Shown here: in pieces, positions 1 through 8,725 of the stretch
Numbering within the stretch: position 1 is the first letter of the stretch
Layout: each line of letters begins with the position of its first letter
Made by a program: the position numbers and the translations under genes
The notes under the pieces: generated by a model
Databases searched by the model: none
Told to the model about the DNA's origin: nothing
Seen by the model: the letters and a program-made list of their open reading frames with translations, nothing else
DNA from: an uncultured Prevotellaceae bacterium
Lineage (GTDB): Bacteria > Bacteroidota > Bacteroidia > Bacteroidales > Bacteroidaceae
Assembly: GCA_900316265.1 (NCBI GenBank)
Contig: ONCH01000016.1
Coordinates: 1-64,000 of the forward strand
Direction of reading: 5' to 3'
DNA: 64,000 nt

Positions 1-1
1 A

Positions 2-178
2 GATGATGTACAGAAGGAACGTGAGACAATGGATGCAATCTATACCAAATTGAGAGCAGAGACCATAACACTTACACATTGGTATTACGGTCACTTTCAC
101 CAAAGCTGGCATTCATCTATTGATGGAGTCCTATTCAAGATGTTAGACATCATGGAACTGGCTGAAATTACCCCTTGA
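2..178 (+). CDS. C-terminal end of a metallophosphoesterase (5' end outside window)
   Basis: An open frame runs from the window edge to a TGA and encodes the last 58 residues of a protein. It contains THWYYGHFHQSW; a GH(F)H motif followed by a strand and the C-terminal helix is the usual final metal-binding block of calcineurin-like metallophosphoesterases. The rest of the enzyme lies upstream, so substrate and exact family cannot be judged. It is followed by two palindromes that may end its transcript. Confidence 0.6.
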   Translation, partial: DDVQKERETMDAIYTKLRAETITLTHWYYGHFHQSWHSSIDGVLFKMLDIMELAEITP

Positions 179-206
179 CTAAATCAAGTTTTATAACGCC
201 ATTCTG

Positions 207-248
207 TACAAACATACTACTATTAGACAGAAGTGTAGTAGTTTTGTA
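207..248. repeat. Imperfect inverted repeat
   Basis: The arms TACAAACATACTAC (207-220) and GTAGTAGTTTTGTA (235-248) are near-complementary with a 14-base loop. It sits about 30 bases after the stop of the metallophosphoesterase and immediately before a second, perfect palindrome. There is no U-run, so it is not a classical terminator. Confidence 0.5.
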
Positions 249-253
249 CGATT

Positions 254-296
254 ATATAAATTCGGCAATAAATACATTTTTTTGCCGAATTTATAT
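254..296. repeat. Perfect 14-bp inverted repeat (hairpin, possible terminator)
   Basis: ATATAAATTCGGCA (254-267) is perfectly complementary to TGCCGAATTTATAT (283-296) across a 15-base loop that contains a T-run. The T-run is in the loop and not after the stem, so termination is only one possible role; a transcript-end stabiliser or a protein-binding palindrome is equally possible. Confidence 0.6.
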
Positions 297-472
297 TTCC
301 TAGCAACCAAACATCTGTATTAAAGGAGTCTGGTTTCTGCCGTCAAAAAAGAAAGAGATGAGAAAGTCGGTATACTTGACCAATGAACGGTTTAGTTTAT
401 CCCCATATTAAATATCCATAACCTAAACTAAACCTTTTATCTTCCGGCTACGAAACCAGCATTACTTTATAA

Positions 473-544
473 GGGACAAACTCGAATACGACGGAAGGCT
501 GACGAGGGACAAATCACTACTCGAATTTGTCCCCCAGGGACAAA
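473..544. repeat. Three GGGACAAA copies with an internal hairpin
   Basis: GGGACAAA occurs at 473-480, 506-513 and 537-544, about 31-33 bases apart. The middle copy starts a perfect 9-bp hairpin, GGGACAAAT (506-514) with ATTTGTCCC (525-533). The outer copies are followed by CGAATACG and CGTATTCG, which are complementary, so the whole block could fold as nested stems. Confidence 0.5.
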
Positions 545-679
545 AACGTATTCGTCTTATATGGAGCAATAAAAGGTCACCAAGTGCGTTACTATAAAAA
601 GGGTTATAAATGACAATGAGCATCACTAAAGAACGCAACAGATTCATTCGCTGCTCGCTTCTCAGCGATTGCAAGAATG

Positions 680-787
680 TGCAAAAATCTGCGTTAAAAA
701 GTGTAAACGTGCAAAGAACTGGAAAATCGATTTTGCAGATTTTTGCATTTTCTTTTTTTGAAGGCAGCCATATTTGCAGATTTTTGC
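680..787. repeat. Three copies of GCAGATTTTTGC, one inverted
   Basis: TGCAAAAATCTGC (680-692) is the exact inverse of GCAGATTTTTGCA (735-747), and a further direct copy, GCAGATTTTTGC, lies at 776-787. The two direct copies share TTTGCAGATTTTTGC and are 41 bases apart. The motif is unrelated to the flanking genes and looks like a dispersed intergenic repeat. Confidence 0.6.
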
Positions 788-944
788 CTATTTTACGTCC
801 CCCCACCGTCCCTCGGAGTCACTTTAGTTACCCTAAAACAAAGGCATTTTTGTTGATTATCATCCACTTACATTTGCAGATAGTAACTTCTGCGTCGGAA
901 AGTAGATTCTGCGTGGGAAAATAGAAAATCTTTCATTACAGACC

Positions 945-1769
945 TTAATACAAGGGAATCCAGCTGGTAATGCTGTATTTATCTTCTCCTGTCAGGCGTG
1001 ATTCACTAACGATCTTGACGTTTTCTCTTATCGACTCTGGGTAGCGCCATCCGACGATTTCGCGTATATAGAAATTAATCGTTGCAAGGGAATACGTCGC
1101 GAAATCTGCCTGTTTGGAGTAGGCAATGAGGAAAGTGCGATAGTAGGGCGAATTATTCTCTGTAAAGGTCTTGACTTCGTCATAGTTTACATAACCTTCA
1201 TACATTCCTGCAGCATCAAGATTCCACAGGAATTCCTCTGGATATTCGACGATTTCGACATAACCGCTTCTTTTGTTTTTCACCCAGCGATAATCCGTCA
1301 GGTTACGCTTGGCATGAGGTGGAATGGCAATCATTCTTTGCGTAGAAAGCGTGTCTACGCATTTGCTGGGGTCGTAGTAACAGTATTTGCTGCCGTCGCT
1401 GTCCGTTCTGAAACAACGGCTTCGGTCAATGTAAATGGTGTCGGAGGTTTTGTTTTTGATTTGCACGAAGTACACGCGGTCCTCCTTGTCGTTATAGATG
1501 GGATTGTCCACCCATTTCTTCAGGAAGTTTATTTCGACGTCGTCGTTCGACATCAACGAATTGGTCTTGACACCGAAGATGGCGGTAAAGTCTTTCGATT
1601 TTCTTCTGTAAAGTGTCTGACCCAGCGTGACTCGGAAATGACAGCGGTTGTACCTATCTATTACTTTCTGGTTCTTTTGGTCAGGGCCTACATAAACCAT
1701 CTGCTGCGCCATCGTAGTCGTGGTACATAACAGACAGAACAGGATTAACATTTTCGTTCTCATTTTCAT
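945..1769 (-). CDS. Secreted protein of unknown function
   Basis: The gene encodes 274 residues. Residues 1 to about 21 are a signal peptide (basic MKMRTK start, hydrophobic LILFCLLC core, cleavage probably after TTTTMA), with no lipobox cysteine, so the mature protein should be periplasmic or outer-membrane associated. The rest is mixed, rich in Tyr, Asp and Lys, with no transmembrane segment and no motif that I recognise. It stands alone, read leftward from its own promoter-like element (1803-1810). The start could also be the second Met, two codons later. The family is not recognised. Confidence 0.7.
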   Translation of the reverse strand: MKMRTKMLILFCLLCTTTTMAQQMVYVGPDQKNQKVIDRYNRCHFRVTLGQTLYRRKSKDFTAIFGVKTNSLMSNDDVEINFLKKWVDNPIYNDKEDRVYFVQIKNKTSDTIYIDRSRCFRTDSDGSKYCYYDPSKCVDTLSTQRMIAIPPHAKRNLTDYRWVKNKRSGYVEIVEYPEEFLWNLDAAGMYEGYVNYDEVKTFTENNSPYYRTFLIAYSKQADFATYSLATINFYIREIVGWRYPESIRENVKIVSESRLTGEDKYSITSWIPLY

Positions 1770-1802
1770 ACCGCTTGATTAGGTTTATTCTTGTTTTGTT
1801 GG

Positions 1803-1810
1803 CAAAAATA
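1803..1810 (-). promoter_or_regulatory. -7 promoter element TATTTTTG for the leftward secreted-protein gene
   Basis: On the minus strand TATTTTTGCC matches the Bacteroidota TAnnTTTG consensus and leaves a leader of about 30 bases before the start codon at 1769. Between here and the next gene at 2060 the only other feature is the divergent promoter at 2009; a 63-codon frame at 1775-1966 is judged not to be a gene. Confidence 0.5.
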
Positions 1811-2008
1811 CCACATAAGTATGAAATGACAAAAGGGAAAGCCCTATTCGTAGAGGGGGAAATCCCTAAAATACAGCGAATCTGTTACTTTCTATCTGAA
1901 ACTTCCGCTACATCACATTACGAAAAACTCTGTATGCACCAAACATTCATGGTACTTTTGTGGTAGTTTTTTCTATACCTTTTTGTCGATTATTTAAATA
2001 ATTACGTG

Positions 2009-2016
2009 TATCTTTG
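2009..2016 (+). promoter_or_regulatory. -7 promoter element TATCTTTG for the outer-membrane protein gene
   Basis: TATCTTTGCAAAA matches the Bacteroidota -7 consensus, with a TTTTTGTC -33-like element about 25 bases upstream (near 1980-1986). The leader to the ATG at 2060 is about 38 bases. Confidence 0.6.
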
Positions 2017-2059
2017 CAAAATAATACACAAAAATTAAAAATCGACGACAACTATTCTT

Positions 2060-4960
2060 ATGAAAAAACTGAACTGGACTAGATTAACATTATTATTTGT
2101 ATTGTTACAACTGGCTTTCTCGACAACCTATGCGCAGGACGACGAGGGCTACGACAACCGACGTCACACCATCACGGGCCATCTGCTGGATGCCGACATG
2201 AAAGAGCCAATGGTGCAGGCAACGGTACAGCTGTTTAACGCTACCGACAGCGCTTTCGTGGGCGGTTCGCTGAGCAACACAAGAGGTAACTTCAGCGTTC
2301 AAGCACCCTCGTCGGGCACCTATAAACTGAAGATTTCGTCGGTGGGTTTCCAAACGTGGGAACGCGAGGTAACGCTACGCCGCAACGAGAACCTGGACAT
2401 GGGAAACATCATGATTGAGTCAGCGAGCGTGATGCTGCAGGAGGCCGTAGTGACGGGACGTGCAGCACAGGTCATCGTAAAGAAAGACACCATACTCTAT
2501 AACCCTGAGGCCTATCGCACACCAGAGGGTTCACCCATCGAAGAGCTTATCAAGCGCATACCAGGTGCCGAGGTTGACGAGGACGGCAACATCACCATCA
2601 ACGGCAAGCCGGTGAAAAAGATTCTGCTGGACGGCAAGGAATTCATGCTGGGCGACGTGGAATCGGCGCTGAAGAACATTCCCGTAAGCATCATCCAGAA
2701 CCTGAAGTTCTACGACCAACAGTCAGACCAGGCTCGCATCACAGGTATCGAGGATGGCGAGAAGGAGACAGTGCTGGACTTCACCATCAAGAAAGGCATG
2801 AACCGCGGTTTCATGACCAATCTGGACCTTGCAGGCGGTACGGAGCACCGCTATGCCTCGCGCGGTATGGGTAGTAGCTTTACGGACGTGATGCGCTTCG
2901 TGTTGCTGGGCAACTTCAACAACAAGGAGGAGAACGCTGCCTGGTGGAACCGTCGCGGTCTGAATGCCCGCAAGATGCTGGGTGCCAACATGAACTACGA
3001 CGACGGCAACAAGCTGAAGATAGACCTAAGCCTGCGCTGGAACCACCGCGACGGCGACCTGCAGACAGAGAATGCTACGGAGAACTTCTACAGCGAGACG
3101 ACGCACACGTTCTCGAACAACTATACGAAGAACATGACGCGTAGCAACAACTGGCGTGCCAACCTGCGTTTCGAGTGGAAGCCCGACTCGCTGACGAACA
3201 TCCTATTGCGCGCCAATGGTACAACGGGAACGGACGACGGTACGACGGTGTCTCGTGCGGCCACTTATAACGACGATCCCTACAAGCATGCTGAACAGCC
3301 GCTGGAGGCCTTCATACCGCAAATCACCGTCAACAGCAACCTCAACAGTAGTCTGTCGTACAGCAGCAACCAGAACTTCTGGAGCATGCTGCAACTATAT
3401 CGCCGACTGAACCCCAGAGGAAGGAACATCGTGCTACGCGGAGAGCTGAGCGGAAGCAAGGGCGAGAGCCAGAACGCATCGAACAACGAGGTGCGCCTGT
3501 TCCAGGTGAAAGACCGCTTTGGCAACGACTCTACTTACTATACGGCACGCTACAACACCACCCCGTCGAGAAGTAGCGGTTACGTGCTGGCCGCAACCTA
3601 TAGCGAACCGCTATGGAAGGGTGCCCACCTGCAATTCGGCTATGAGTTGCGCTACAATCAGAACACCAGCGACCGCCAGACCTACGACTTCAGCAAGATG
3701 TCCCAAGACCCGTTTGCTGGCGTAGATCCCGACTACCGCGAATGGGACCCTTGGCTGGCCAGTGTCTATGCCACGATGGACAATTATTTGGACAAGAACC
3801 TCAGTCGCTATTCGGAGTACAAGAATTACACGCACAACATCCGTCTCACCCTGCGCCACAACCACAAGAAGTACGACTATAACGTAGGCTTCCTAGTACA
3901 GCCTCAACGCTCGAACTTCATACAGGACTATCGTGGTATCTATGTCGATACCGTGCGCACCGTAACGAACCTGACGCCAACCTTCGACTTCCACTACAAG
4001 TTCCACGACCAGAGCAACTTGTGGATACACTATCGTGGTGACACGCGCCAGCCGGACATGACACAGTTGCTGGACATCACCGACGACTCGAACCCGCTAT
4101 ACATCACGCAGGGTAACCCGGGGCTGAAGCCCCAGTTCACCAACTCGCTGAACATGTACTACAATAACTACATCGTGCGTTACAAGCGCAGCATCGTGGC
4201 CTACTTCAATTACCGCCACATACAAAACAGCATCTCCAACATGGTGCGTTACGACCCCGTGACGGGCGGTAGCACCTCGCGACCGGAGAACATCAACGGC
4301 AACTGGAACATCAACGGCGGTTTCTCGTTTAACACCGCCCTGGACTCTACCGCCCACTGGAACGTAGGTACCGATACGCGTCTGCGCTACAACAACTTCG
4401 TGAGTTACGTAGCCCAGCAGAAAGCCGATGCGGAGAAGAACACCACGCGCACCACCAATCTGAACCAGCGACTGACGGCGGGCTACCGCAACGACTGGCT
4501 GGAAATATCGATTGATGGACAGGTGAACTACCAGCACTCGCGCAACGAGTTGCAACCCAACGCTAATCTCGACACCTGGCAGTTCAACTACGGTGGCCAG
4601 TTCCTGATACGTCTGCCGTACGACTTCGAAATAAGCAGCAACCTGCACGAGCGTAGTCGCCGAGGCTATAGCGACCAGTCGATGAACACCAACGAGCTGA
4701 TATGGAACGGCCAGATATCGAAGTCGTTCCTGAAGGGCAAACCGCTGACCGTAGCACTGAACTTCTACGACTTGCTGGGTCAGCAGTCGAACTACGAGCG
4801 CTGGGTGAACGCCACCAGTCGTAGCGATACGCGCTATAACAGCATCAACAGCTACGCCATGCTGCACATCCGCTATCGTCTGAACATGTTTGGCGGAAAA
4901 ATTGACACCGAAGGCCGCTACGAAAAGAAATGGGGCAGTCGCGACCAGCAACGCAGATAA
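2060..4960 (+). CDS. TonB-dependent-receptor-like outer-membrane beta-barrel protein
   Basis: The product is 966 residues. Residues 1-25 are a signal peptide ending in TTYAQ. About 37-115 form a carboxypeptidase-regulatory-like beta-sandwich (ITGHLLD...MVQATVQL...SVGFQTWERE), typical of the N-terminus of Bacteroidota outer-membrane proteins. About 128-235 resemble a TonB-receptor plug (SPIEELIKRIPGAEVDEDG, then ING-K-V-K-LLDGKEF). The remainder, rich in Tyr, Asn and Arg with alternating aromatic strands, fits the outer-membrane beta-barrel family 3 (OMP_b-brl_3). No SusD partner lies next to it, so a role in glycan import is not supported; such stand-alone proteins have unknown ligands. Own promoter at 2009. 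Confidence 0.85.
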   Translation: MKKLNWTRLTLLFVLLQLAFSTTYAQDDEGYDNRRHTITGHLLDADMKEPMVQATVQLFNATDSAFVGGSLSNTRGNFSVQAPSSGTYKLKISSVGFQTWEREVTLRRNENLDMGNIMIESASVMLQEAVVTGRAAQVIVKKDTILYNPEAYRTPEGSPIEELIKRIPGAEVDEDGNITINGKPVKKILLDGKEFMLGDVESALKNIPVSIIQNLKFYDQQSDQARITGIEDGEKETVLDFTIKKGMNRGFMTNLDLAGGTEHRYASRGMGSSFTDVMRFVLLGNFNNKEENAAWWNRRGLNARKMLGANMNYDDGNKLKIDLSLRWNHRDGDLQTENATENFYSETTHTFSNNYTKNMTRSNNWRANLRFEWKPDSLTNILLRANGTTGTDDGTTVSRAATYNDDPYKHAEQPLEAFIPQITVNSNLNSSLSYSSNQNFWSMLQLYRRLNPRGRNIVLRGELSGSKGESQNASNNEVRLFQVKDRFGNDSTYYTARYNTTPSRSSGYVLAATYSEPLWKGAHLQFGYELRYNQNTSDRQTYDFSKMSQDPFAGVDPDYREWDPWLASVYATMDNYLDKNLSRYSEYKNYTHNIRLTLRHNHKKYDYNVGFLVQPQRSNFIQDYRGIYVDTVRTVTNLTPTFDFHYKFHDQSNLWIHYRGDTRQPDMTQLLDITDDSNPLYITQGNPGLKPQFTNSLNMYYNNYIVRYKRSIVAYFNYRHIQNSISNMVRYDPVTGGSTSRPENINGNWNINGGFSFNTALDSTAHWNVGTDTRLRYNNFVSYVAQQKADAEKNTTRTTNLNQRLTAGYRNDWLEISIDGQVNYQHSRNELQPNANLDTWQFNYGGQFLIRLPYDFEISSNLHERSRRGYSDQSMNTNELIWNGQISKSFLKGKPLTVALNFYDLLGQQSNYERWVNATSRSDTRYNSINSYAMLHIRYRLNMFGGKIDTEGRYEKKWGSRDQQRR

Positions 4961-5032
4961 AGAGCAACATGATGTCTGCGAAAAAAACTACAAAAAATAG
5001 ACATTGTCTTGCGGTAATTAAAAAAATATTTG

Positions 5033-5040
5033 TACTTTTG
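5033..5040 (+). promoter_or_regulatory. -7 promoter element TACTTTTG for the SpoIIE-type phosphatase gene
   Basis: TACTTTTGTGG follows a TTGCGG -33-like element at about 5010 with roughly 20 bases between them, the usual Bacteroidota spacing. The leader is about 45 bases. Confidence 0.6.
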
Positions 5041-5090
5041 TGGCGTAAACATAGACACATTTACCTATTGACCTAAACTAATAAGAGAAA

Positions 5091-6938
5091 ATGATGCCCA
5101 AAGCTACAAAAATAGCATATGTGATACTTCTGCTTCTGACAACAGGTTTAACCTATGTTAGGGCAGAAGAAGCATTGCCTCCAAAACTTCAGAAGCTTAC
5201 CGACGAAGCCTATCGAAGCTATAGTGCGCGTGAGACGGATGACTACTTTGAAACGGTGAAGAAGGTGAAAGACGCCACAGAGTTCTCCCAGTATCAGGAG
5301 ACCTATTACCGTGCCTGCAGCTACGAGGCCATCTATATGTTCGAATATGTGGACCGTAAGAAGGGGGTGCAACTGGCGCACGCCATCTACCACCACGCAA
5401 AGGAGAACAACAGCAACGTAGGTATGTATTTTGCCACCTTTGCCCTGGGCACCATCCGCGAGCAGTCGGGCAACATGGGACTGGCTGAGAAGAGTTTCCT
5501 TCAAGCCCTGAAGTTGAAAGAGAAATACTTGCCCAAAGAAAGTGCGGCTCCCTGCTACTTGGGACTGTGCGAGACAGCCCTCCACAGGAAGGACTACGAA
5601 GAGGTAAAGGAATTCGCCTGCAAAGCCCTCGAAGAGCCTGGCATCATCCCCATAAACCAGATTACGGCTTGGAGCTATAAATGCCTGGCACGCTTTAATC
5701 AGGGCGACAGCCTGGGCTTTGAGGAGGCCTATAAAGAGCGAGCCCAGCTGATTGCCGAATATGGTGGTCAGGGTGGACTCTTCGGCGAGCTCATCAACGT
5801 CTATCAGGCCAAGAACCGCAAGCAGTGGCAACTGGCGCTGAAACGGGCTGATAAACTGATACACCAACACAACAAATGTGCCCAGAAAGCTGCTATCTAT
5901 GAGCAGATGGGCGACTACAAACAGGCGCTCTACTGGCAGAAGCGTACCCGTGCGGTGATAGACTCCATCCAGTCGTCAGAGGCTCGTTCGCAGATGAATG
6001 AGTTTGACACCGAGCTCTCCATCACCTATGCAGAAAATGAGACGAAGGAACAGGAGTTGGCAAAGGAGCAGACAATGCTTTGGGCAGGTGGCACGATAGC
6101 GGTACTCATCATTGCCTTCCTCGTCTTCTACGGTTATCGCAACAACAGACATGCGAAACACATGAAGAGCGTCAACAGCAAACTGCAACAGGCCTACGAC
6201 CAGTTGGAAGAGACCACCAAGGCCAAGGAGCGCATAGAAAGTGAACTGCGCATTGCTCGCGAGATACAGCGACGCATGTTGCCACACGTTTTCCCACGTC
6301 GCAGGGATGTTGACATCTATGCTATGATGACACCAGCCAAAGAGGTGGGTGGCGACTTGTATGCCTATGCCCTAATCGATGACCTGCTATACTTCTGTGT
6401 GGGCGATGTCAGCGGAAAGGGCGTCCCTGCCGCTCTCTTCATGGCCGAGGTAACGCGCATGTTCCGTACACTGGTGGATGGCCATCTGTCGCCTAACACC
6501 ATTGCTAAACGCCTTAATCATGCGCTGGCAGAGGACAACGAACAAGGCATGTTCGTTACCATGTTCATCGGCCTCATCAATCTCAAGTCTGGCCATATGG
6601 CTTTCTGTAATGCTGGACATAACCCACCCTTACTCAATGGAGAATACATGAAGATGGAGGCTAACGCGCCCATCGGCTTGTGGCCTGAACTCGACTTTGA
6701 AGGCGAGGAAATCAGCGACATGCACGGCAAGACACTCTTTGTCTATACCGACGGTATCAACGAGGCTGAAAACAGTAACAAGGAGCAGTTTGGCGACGCG
6801 CGACTCCAAGCCCTATTAAGAAAAGACCTTGGCGATGCACGTCAAACTTCAGAAACAATACATAAGGCCGTCGAGGACTTTGTTGGCGATGCCGAGCCCA
6901 GCGACGACCTTACGAAAATGTGTATTAAGATGAGGTAA
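5091..6938 (+). CDS. Membrane-anchored SpoIIE-type (PP2C) serine phosphatase with TPR-like sensor region
   Basis: The 615-residue protein has a signal sequence (1 to about 25), a periplasmic helical region to about 320 that looks like TPR repeats (alternating small and aromatic residues, e.g. MYFATFALGTI, KSFLQALKL), one transmembrane helix (about 330-349), a coiled coil (about 355-395) and a cytoplasmic SpoIIE/RsbU-like phosphatase domain (about 400-615). The phosphatase signatures are intact: VGGDLYA (about 418), GDVSGKGVPAA (about 437), NAGHNPP, YTDGINEAEN (about 551) and the final DDLT (about 604). It probably dephosphorylates a serine on a partner protein in response to a periplasmic signal; no anti-sigma factor or antagonist is encoded nearby. 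The start may be the first or second ATG. Confidence 0.85.
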   Translation: MMPKATKIAYVILLLLTTGLTYVRAEEALPPKLQKLTDEAYRSYSARETDDYFETVKKVKDATEFSQYQETYYRACSYEAIYMFEYVDRKKGVQLAHAIYHHAKENNSNVGMYFATFALGTIREQSGNMGLAEKSFLQALKLKEKYLPKESAAPCYLGLCETALHRKDYEEVKEFACKALEEPGIIPINQITAWSYKCLARFNQGDSLGFEEAYKERAQLIAEYGGQGGLFGELINVYQAKNRKQWQLALKRADKLIHQHNKCAQKAAIYEQMGDYKQALYWQKRTRAVIDSIQSSEARSQMNEFDTELSITYAENETKEQELAKEQTMLWAGGTIAVLIIAFLVFYGYRNNRHAKHMKSVNSKLQQAYDQLEETTKAKERIESELRIAREIQRRMLPHVFPRRRDVDIYAMMTPAKEVGGDLYAYALIDDLLYFCVGDVSGKGVPAALFMAEVTRMFRTLVDGHLSPNTIAKRLNHALAEDNEQGMFVTMFIGLINLKSGHMAFCNAGHNPPLLNGEYMKMEANAPIGLWPELDFEGEEISDMHGKTLFVYTDGINEAENSNKEQFGDARLQALLRKDLGDARQTSETIHKAVEDFVGDAEPSDDLTKMCIKMR

Positions 6939-6941
6939 AAC

Positions 6942-7790
6942 TTATGCCTCTGCCTCAGGAACGACATCCTCGTCCTTCTTGAGAGTCTTGCGGATGGCAC
7001 GCTTGCGAGGTTTCTTCTCCTCAGTTCCTGGCGTAACAATCTTCACACCAGCAAGTTCGGGGTCAATCAGAATACGACCGCAATACTCGCAGACGATAAT
7101 CTTCTTGTGCATCTTGATGTCGAGCTGGCGCTGGGGCGGAATCTTGTTGAAGCAACCACCGCAGGCGTCACGCTGGACGTAAACAATGCCCAGACCGTTG
7201 CGGGCATTCTTACGGATGCGCTTGAACGAAGTGAGCAGACGGGGCTCAATCTTGATTTCCAGCTCTTTGACCTTCAGCTTCAGCTTCTCTTCCTCAGCAC
7301 GGGTCTCTTCCATAATCTCGTCGAGCTCGGCTTTCTTCATGTCGAGAGCCTGATGACGGTCATCGATGACTGCCTGAGTCTGCTCCAACTCAGCCTTCTT
7401 CTCTTCAATCTTGAAGTTAGCTTCCTTGATTTTCTTGTTGCAGAGCTCGATTTCCAGCGACTGGAACTCAATCTCCTTAGACAGAGTGTCGTACTCGCGG
7501 TTGTTCTTCACATCGTTCAGCTGGCTCTTGTAGCGCTCAACGCTGGACTTGGCGGTCTCAATCTCGCCCTTCTTCTGTGATACGGCACGCTGATACTCGT
7601 CGATGTCATTCTGGATTTTCTCGATGCGGGTGGTAAGACCAGCAATCTCGTCTTCCAGGTCTTCTACTTCCAGAGGCAGCTCACCTCTGAGGGCACGCTT
7701 CTCGTCAATCTCAGAGAGCGTGGTCTGCAGCTGATAGAGGGTCTTCAGACGCTCTTCCACTGACAGGTCTGTGGGATCTTTCTTTGCCAT
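6942..7790 (-). CDS. Coiled-coil protein with C4 zinc ribbon (zf-RING_7 / DUF164-like)
   Basis: The 282-residue protein is a long charged coiled coil (about 15-195) followed by a zinc ribbon with CxxC pairs at Cys210/213 and Cys234/237 (CGGC and CEYCG) around the conserved KIPPQ turn. The C-terminal tail is basic then acidic and lower in complexity. This matches the bacterial family often placed beside nif3, as here. The molecular role is poorly known; nucleic-acid or replication-related roles have been proposed for the family. Its stop lies 3 bases from the stop of the convergent phosphatase gene, so transcripts must overlap. Confidence 0.85.
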   Translation of the reverse strand: MAKKDPTDLSVEERLKTLYQLQTTLSEIDEKRALRGELPLEVEDLEDEIAGLTTRIEKIQNDIDEYQRAVSQKKGEIETAKSSVERYKSQLNDVKNNREYDTLSKEIEFQSLEIELCNKKIKEANFKIEEKKAELEQTQAVIDDRHQALDMKKAELDEIMEETRAEEEKLKLKVKELEIKIEPRLLTSFKRIRKNARNGLGIVYVQRDACGGCFNKIPPQRQLDIKMHKKIIVCEYCGRILIDPELAGVKIVTPGTEEKKPRKRAIRKTLKKDEDVVPEAEA

Positions 7791-7803
7791 TGTTTCTTAT
7801 TTT

Positions 7804-7839
7804 TTCGTTATTACGATATTTCGTTATTACGTTATTGCG
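7804..7839. repeat. Short direct repeats TTCGTTATTACG
   Basis: TTCGTTATTACG occurs at 7804-7815 and 7820-7831 (16-base period), followed by the degenerate copy CGTTATTGCG at 7830-7839. They fill the gap between nif3 and the zinc-ribbon gene, which are probably co-transcribed. Confidence 0.6.
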
Positions 7840-7840
7840 A

Positions 7841-8626
7841 CTAGATATACAGGATAGGGTTAGTGCATGTTTCTGCTATCTCTGTGCGGACACCAGGACA
7901 CTCCTTATTAATGATATCACGGAAGATTTCGCTGGTGAACTGCTCACTCTGGTAATGGCCGATGACGCAAATCTGCAGGCGCTGTTCATAGCCGAAATAC
8001 TGATGATAGTGCATCTCACCCGTGATGAAGGCATCAGCACTAAGACTGATGGCATCAGGCAACAGGAAGTCGCCAGCACCACCGCAAAGAGCCACCTTAC
8101 GGATGGGACGGCGCAACAGTTCGTTACACAATGCGCACTCCACACCGAACTGTCTTTTCACCGTTAGGATAAAGTCATCTGCAGCCATCGGCTGTGGCAA
8201 GAGACCAACAACACCACTGCCCGCCTCGAGACCGTCCACCTGTTTCTGGGCGAAGAACTGACAGTCCTGCAAGCCCAGTCGCTCGGCAATCTTCCAGTTG
8301 ACACCACCCTGGGCATTGTCCATGTTGGTGTGCATAGAGACGATGACGATATCGTTCTTCAGTGCCTTGATAACGCAGCGCTGAACATAGTCAGCATCGG
8401 TAATCTGCTTCAGTCCGCGAAACAGCAACGGATGGTGGCTAACAATAAGATTACAGCCCTTACTGATGGCTTCATTGACGATTTGTTCATTGACGTCCAG
8501 ACACAATAATGCCCCTGAAACATCCGCCTCTGTCAGTCCCAGTTGCAGGCCAGCATTATCCCAACTTTCCTGCAAGGGCAGAGGCGCGAACTGTTCAAGG
8601 GCTCTGAGCACTTGTCGTATTTTCAC
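7841..8626 (-). CDS. Nif3-like dinuclear metal-centre protein
   Basis: The protein of 261 residues belongs to the Nif3/YbgI (DUF34) family of hexameric dinuclear-metal proteins. Family motifs are visible: SWDNAGLQLG near the N-terminus, VSHHPLLFRG (metal His pair), HTNMDNAQGGVN, GEMHYHQ and GHYQSEQF near the C-terminus. I place the start at the GTG at 8626, giving (M)KIRQVL, as in relatives. A longer frame starts at a TTG at 8653, but that TTG lies inside the -7 promoter element and cannot be translated. The gene is followed by the zinc-ribbon gene, a pairing common in bacteria. The biochemical function of the family is not settled; a role in metal or folate chemistry is suggested. Confidence 0.88.
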   Translation of the reverse strand: MKIRQVLRALEQFAPLPLQESWDNAGLQLGLTEADVSGALLCLDVNEQIVNEAISKGCNLIVSHHPLLFRGLKQITDADYVQRCVIKALKNDIVIVSMHTNMDNAQGGVNWKIAERLGLQDCQFFAQKQVDGLEAGSGVVGLLPQPMAADDFILTVKRQFGVECALCNELLRRPIRKVALCGGAGDFLLPDAISLSADAFITGEMHYHQYFGYEQRLQICVIGHYQSEQFTSEIFRDIINKECPGVRTEIAETCTNPILYI

Positions 8627-8650
8627 GCTTCTATCTATGTTTTGAAAGTG

Positions 8651-8658
8651 CAAAGGTA
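8651..8658 (-). promoter_or_regulatory. -7 promoter element TACCTTTG for nif3
   Basis: On the minus strand TACCTTTGCAC lies about 25 bases before the GTG start at 8626. A TTG at 8679-8677, in the loop of the purF terminator, could be the -33 contact (18 bases between). Confidence 0.65.
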
Positions 8659-8663
8659 CAAAA

Positions 8664-8692
8664 AAAAGGCGAACTACAAGAATCCGCCTTTT
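8664..8692 (-). terminator. Terminator of the PurF-like gene
   Basis: Read leftward, AAAAGGCG (8692-8685) pairs with CGCCTTTT (8671-8664) across a 13-base loop and is followed by a T-run. It separates the PurF-like gene from the nif3 promoter, which begins only a few bases on. Confidence 0.65.
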
Positions 8693-8725
8693 ATTTTTTT
8701 ATTTTTTTAATTTTTCATCTTTCTC

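Larger units (their letters stand above)
179..944. other. Repeat-rich intergenic region without a convincing gene
   Basis: This 766-base stretch lies between the metallophosphoesterase tail and a leftward gene. Frames of 104-114 codons exist on both strands (about 462-806 minus and 610-924 plus), but they overlap each other, have no recognisable features and cross the repeats. What it does hold is two palindromes (207-248, 254-296), three spaced GGGACAAA copies, an imperfect long inverted repeat (CTGGTTTC near 330 against GAAACCAGC near 450, and GGTTTAGTTT against AAACTAAACC), and three copies of GCAGATTTTTGC. Confidence 0.6.

Noticed and set aside
1775..1966. 63-codon frame on the plus strand
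   Set aside because: No promoter in the right place, and it covers the promoter of the leftward gene.
4097..4951. 284-codon frame on the minus strand
   Set aside because: It lies fully inside the outer-membrane protein gene, whose signal peptide, plug and barrel are clear. The frame is a by-product of its GC-rich codon bias.
7801..7842. Possible attenuator between nif3 and the zinc-ribbon gene
   Set aside because: Only direct repeats, no stable hairpin or T-run.
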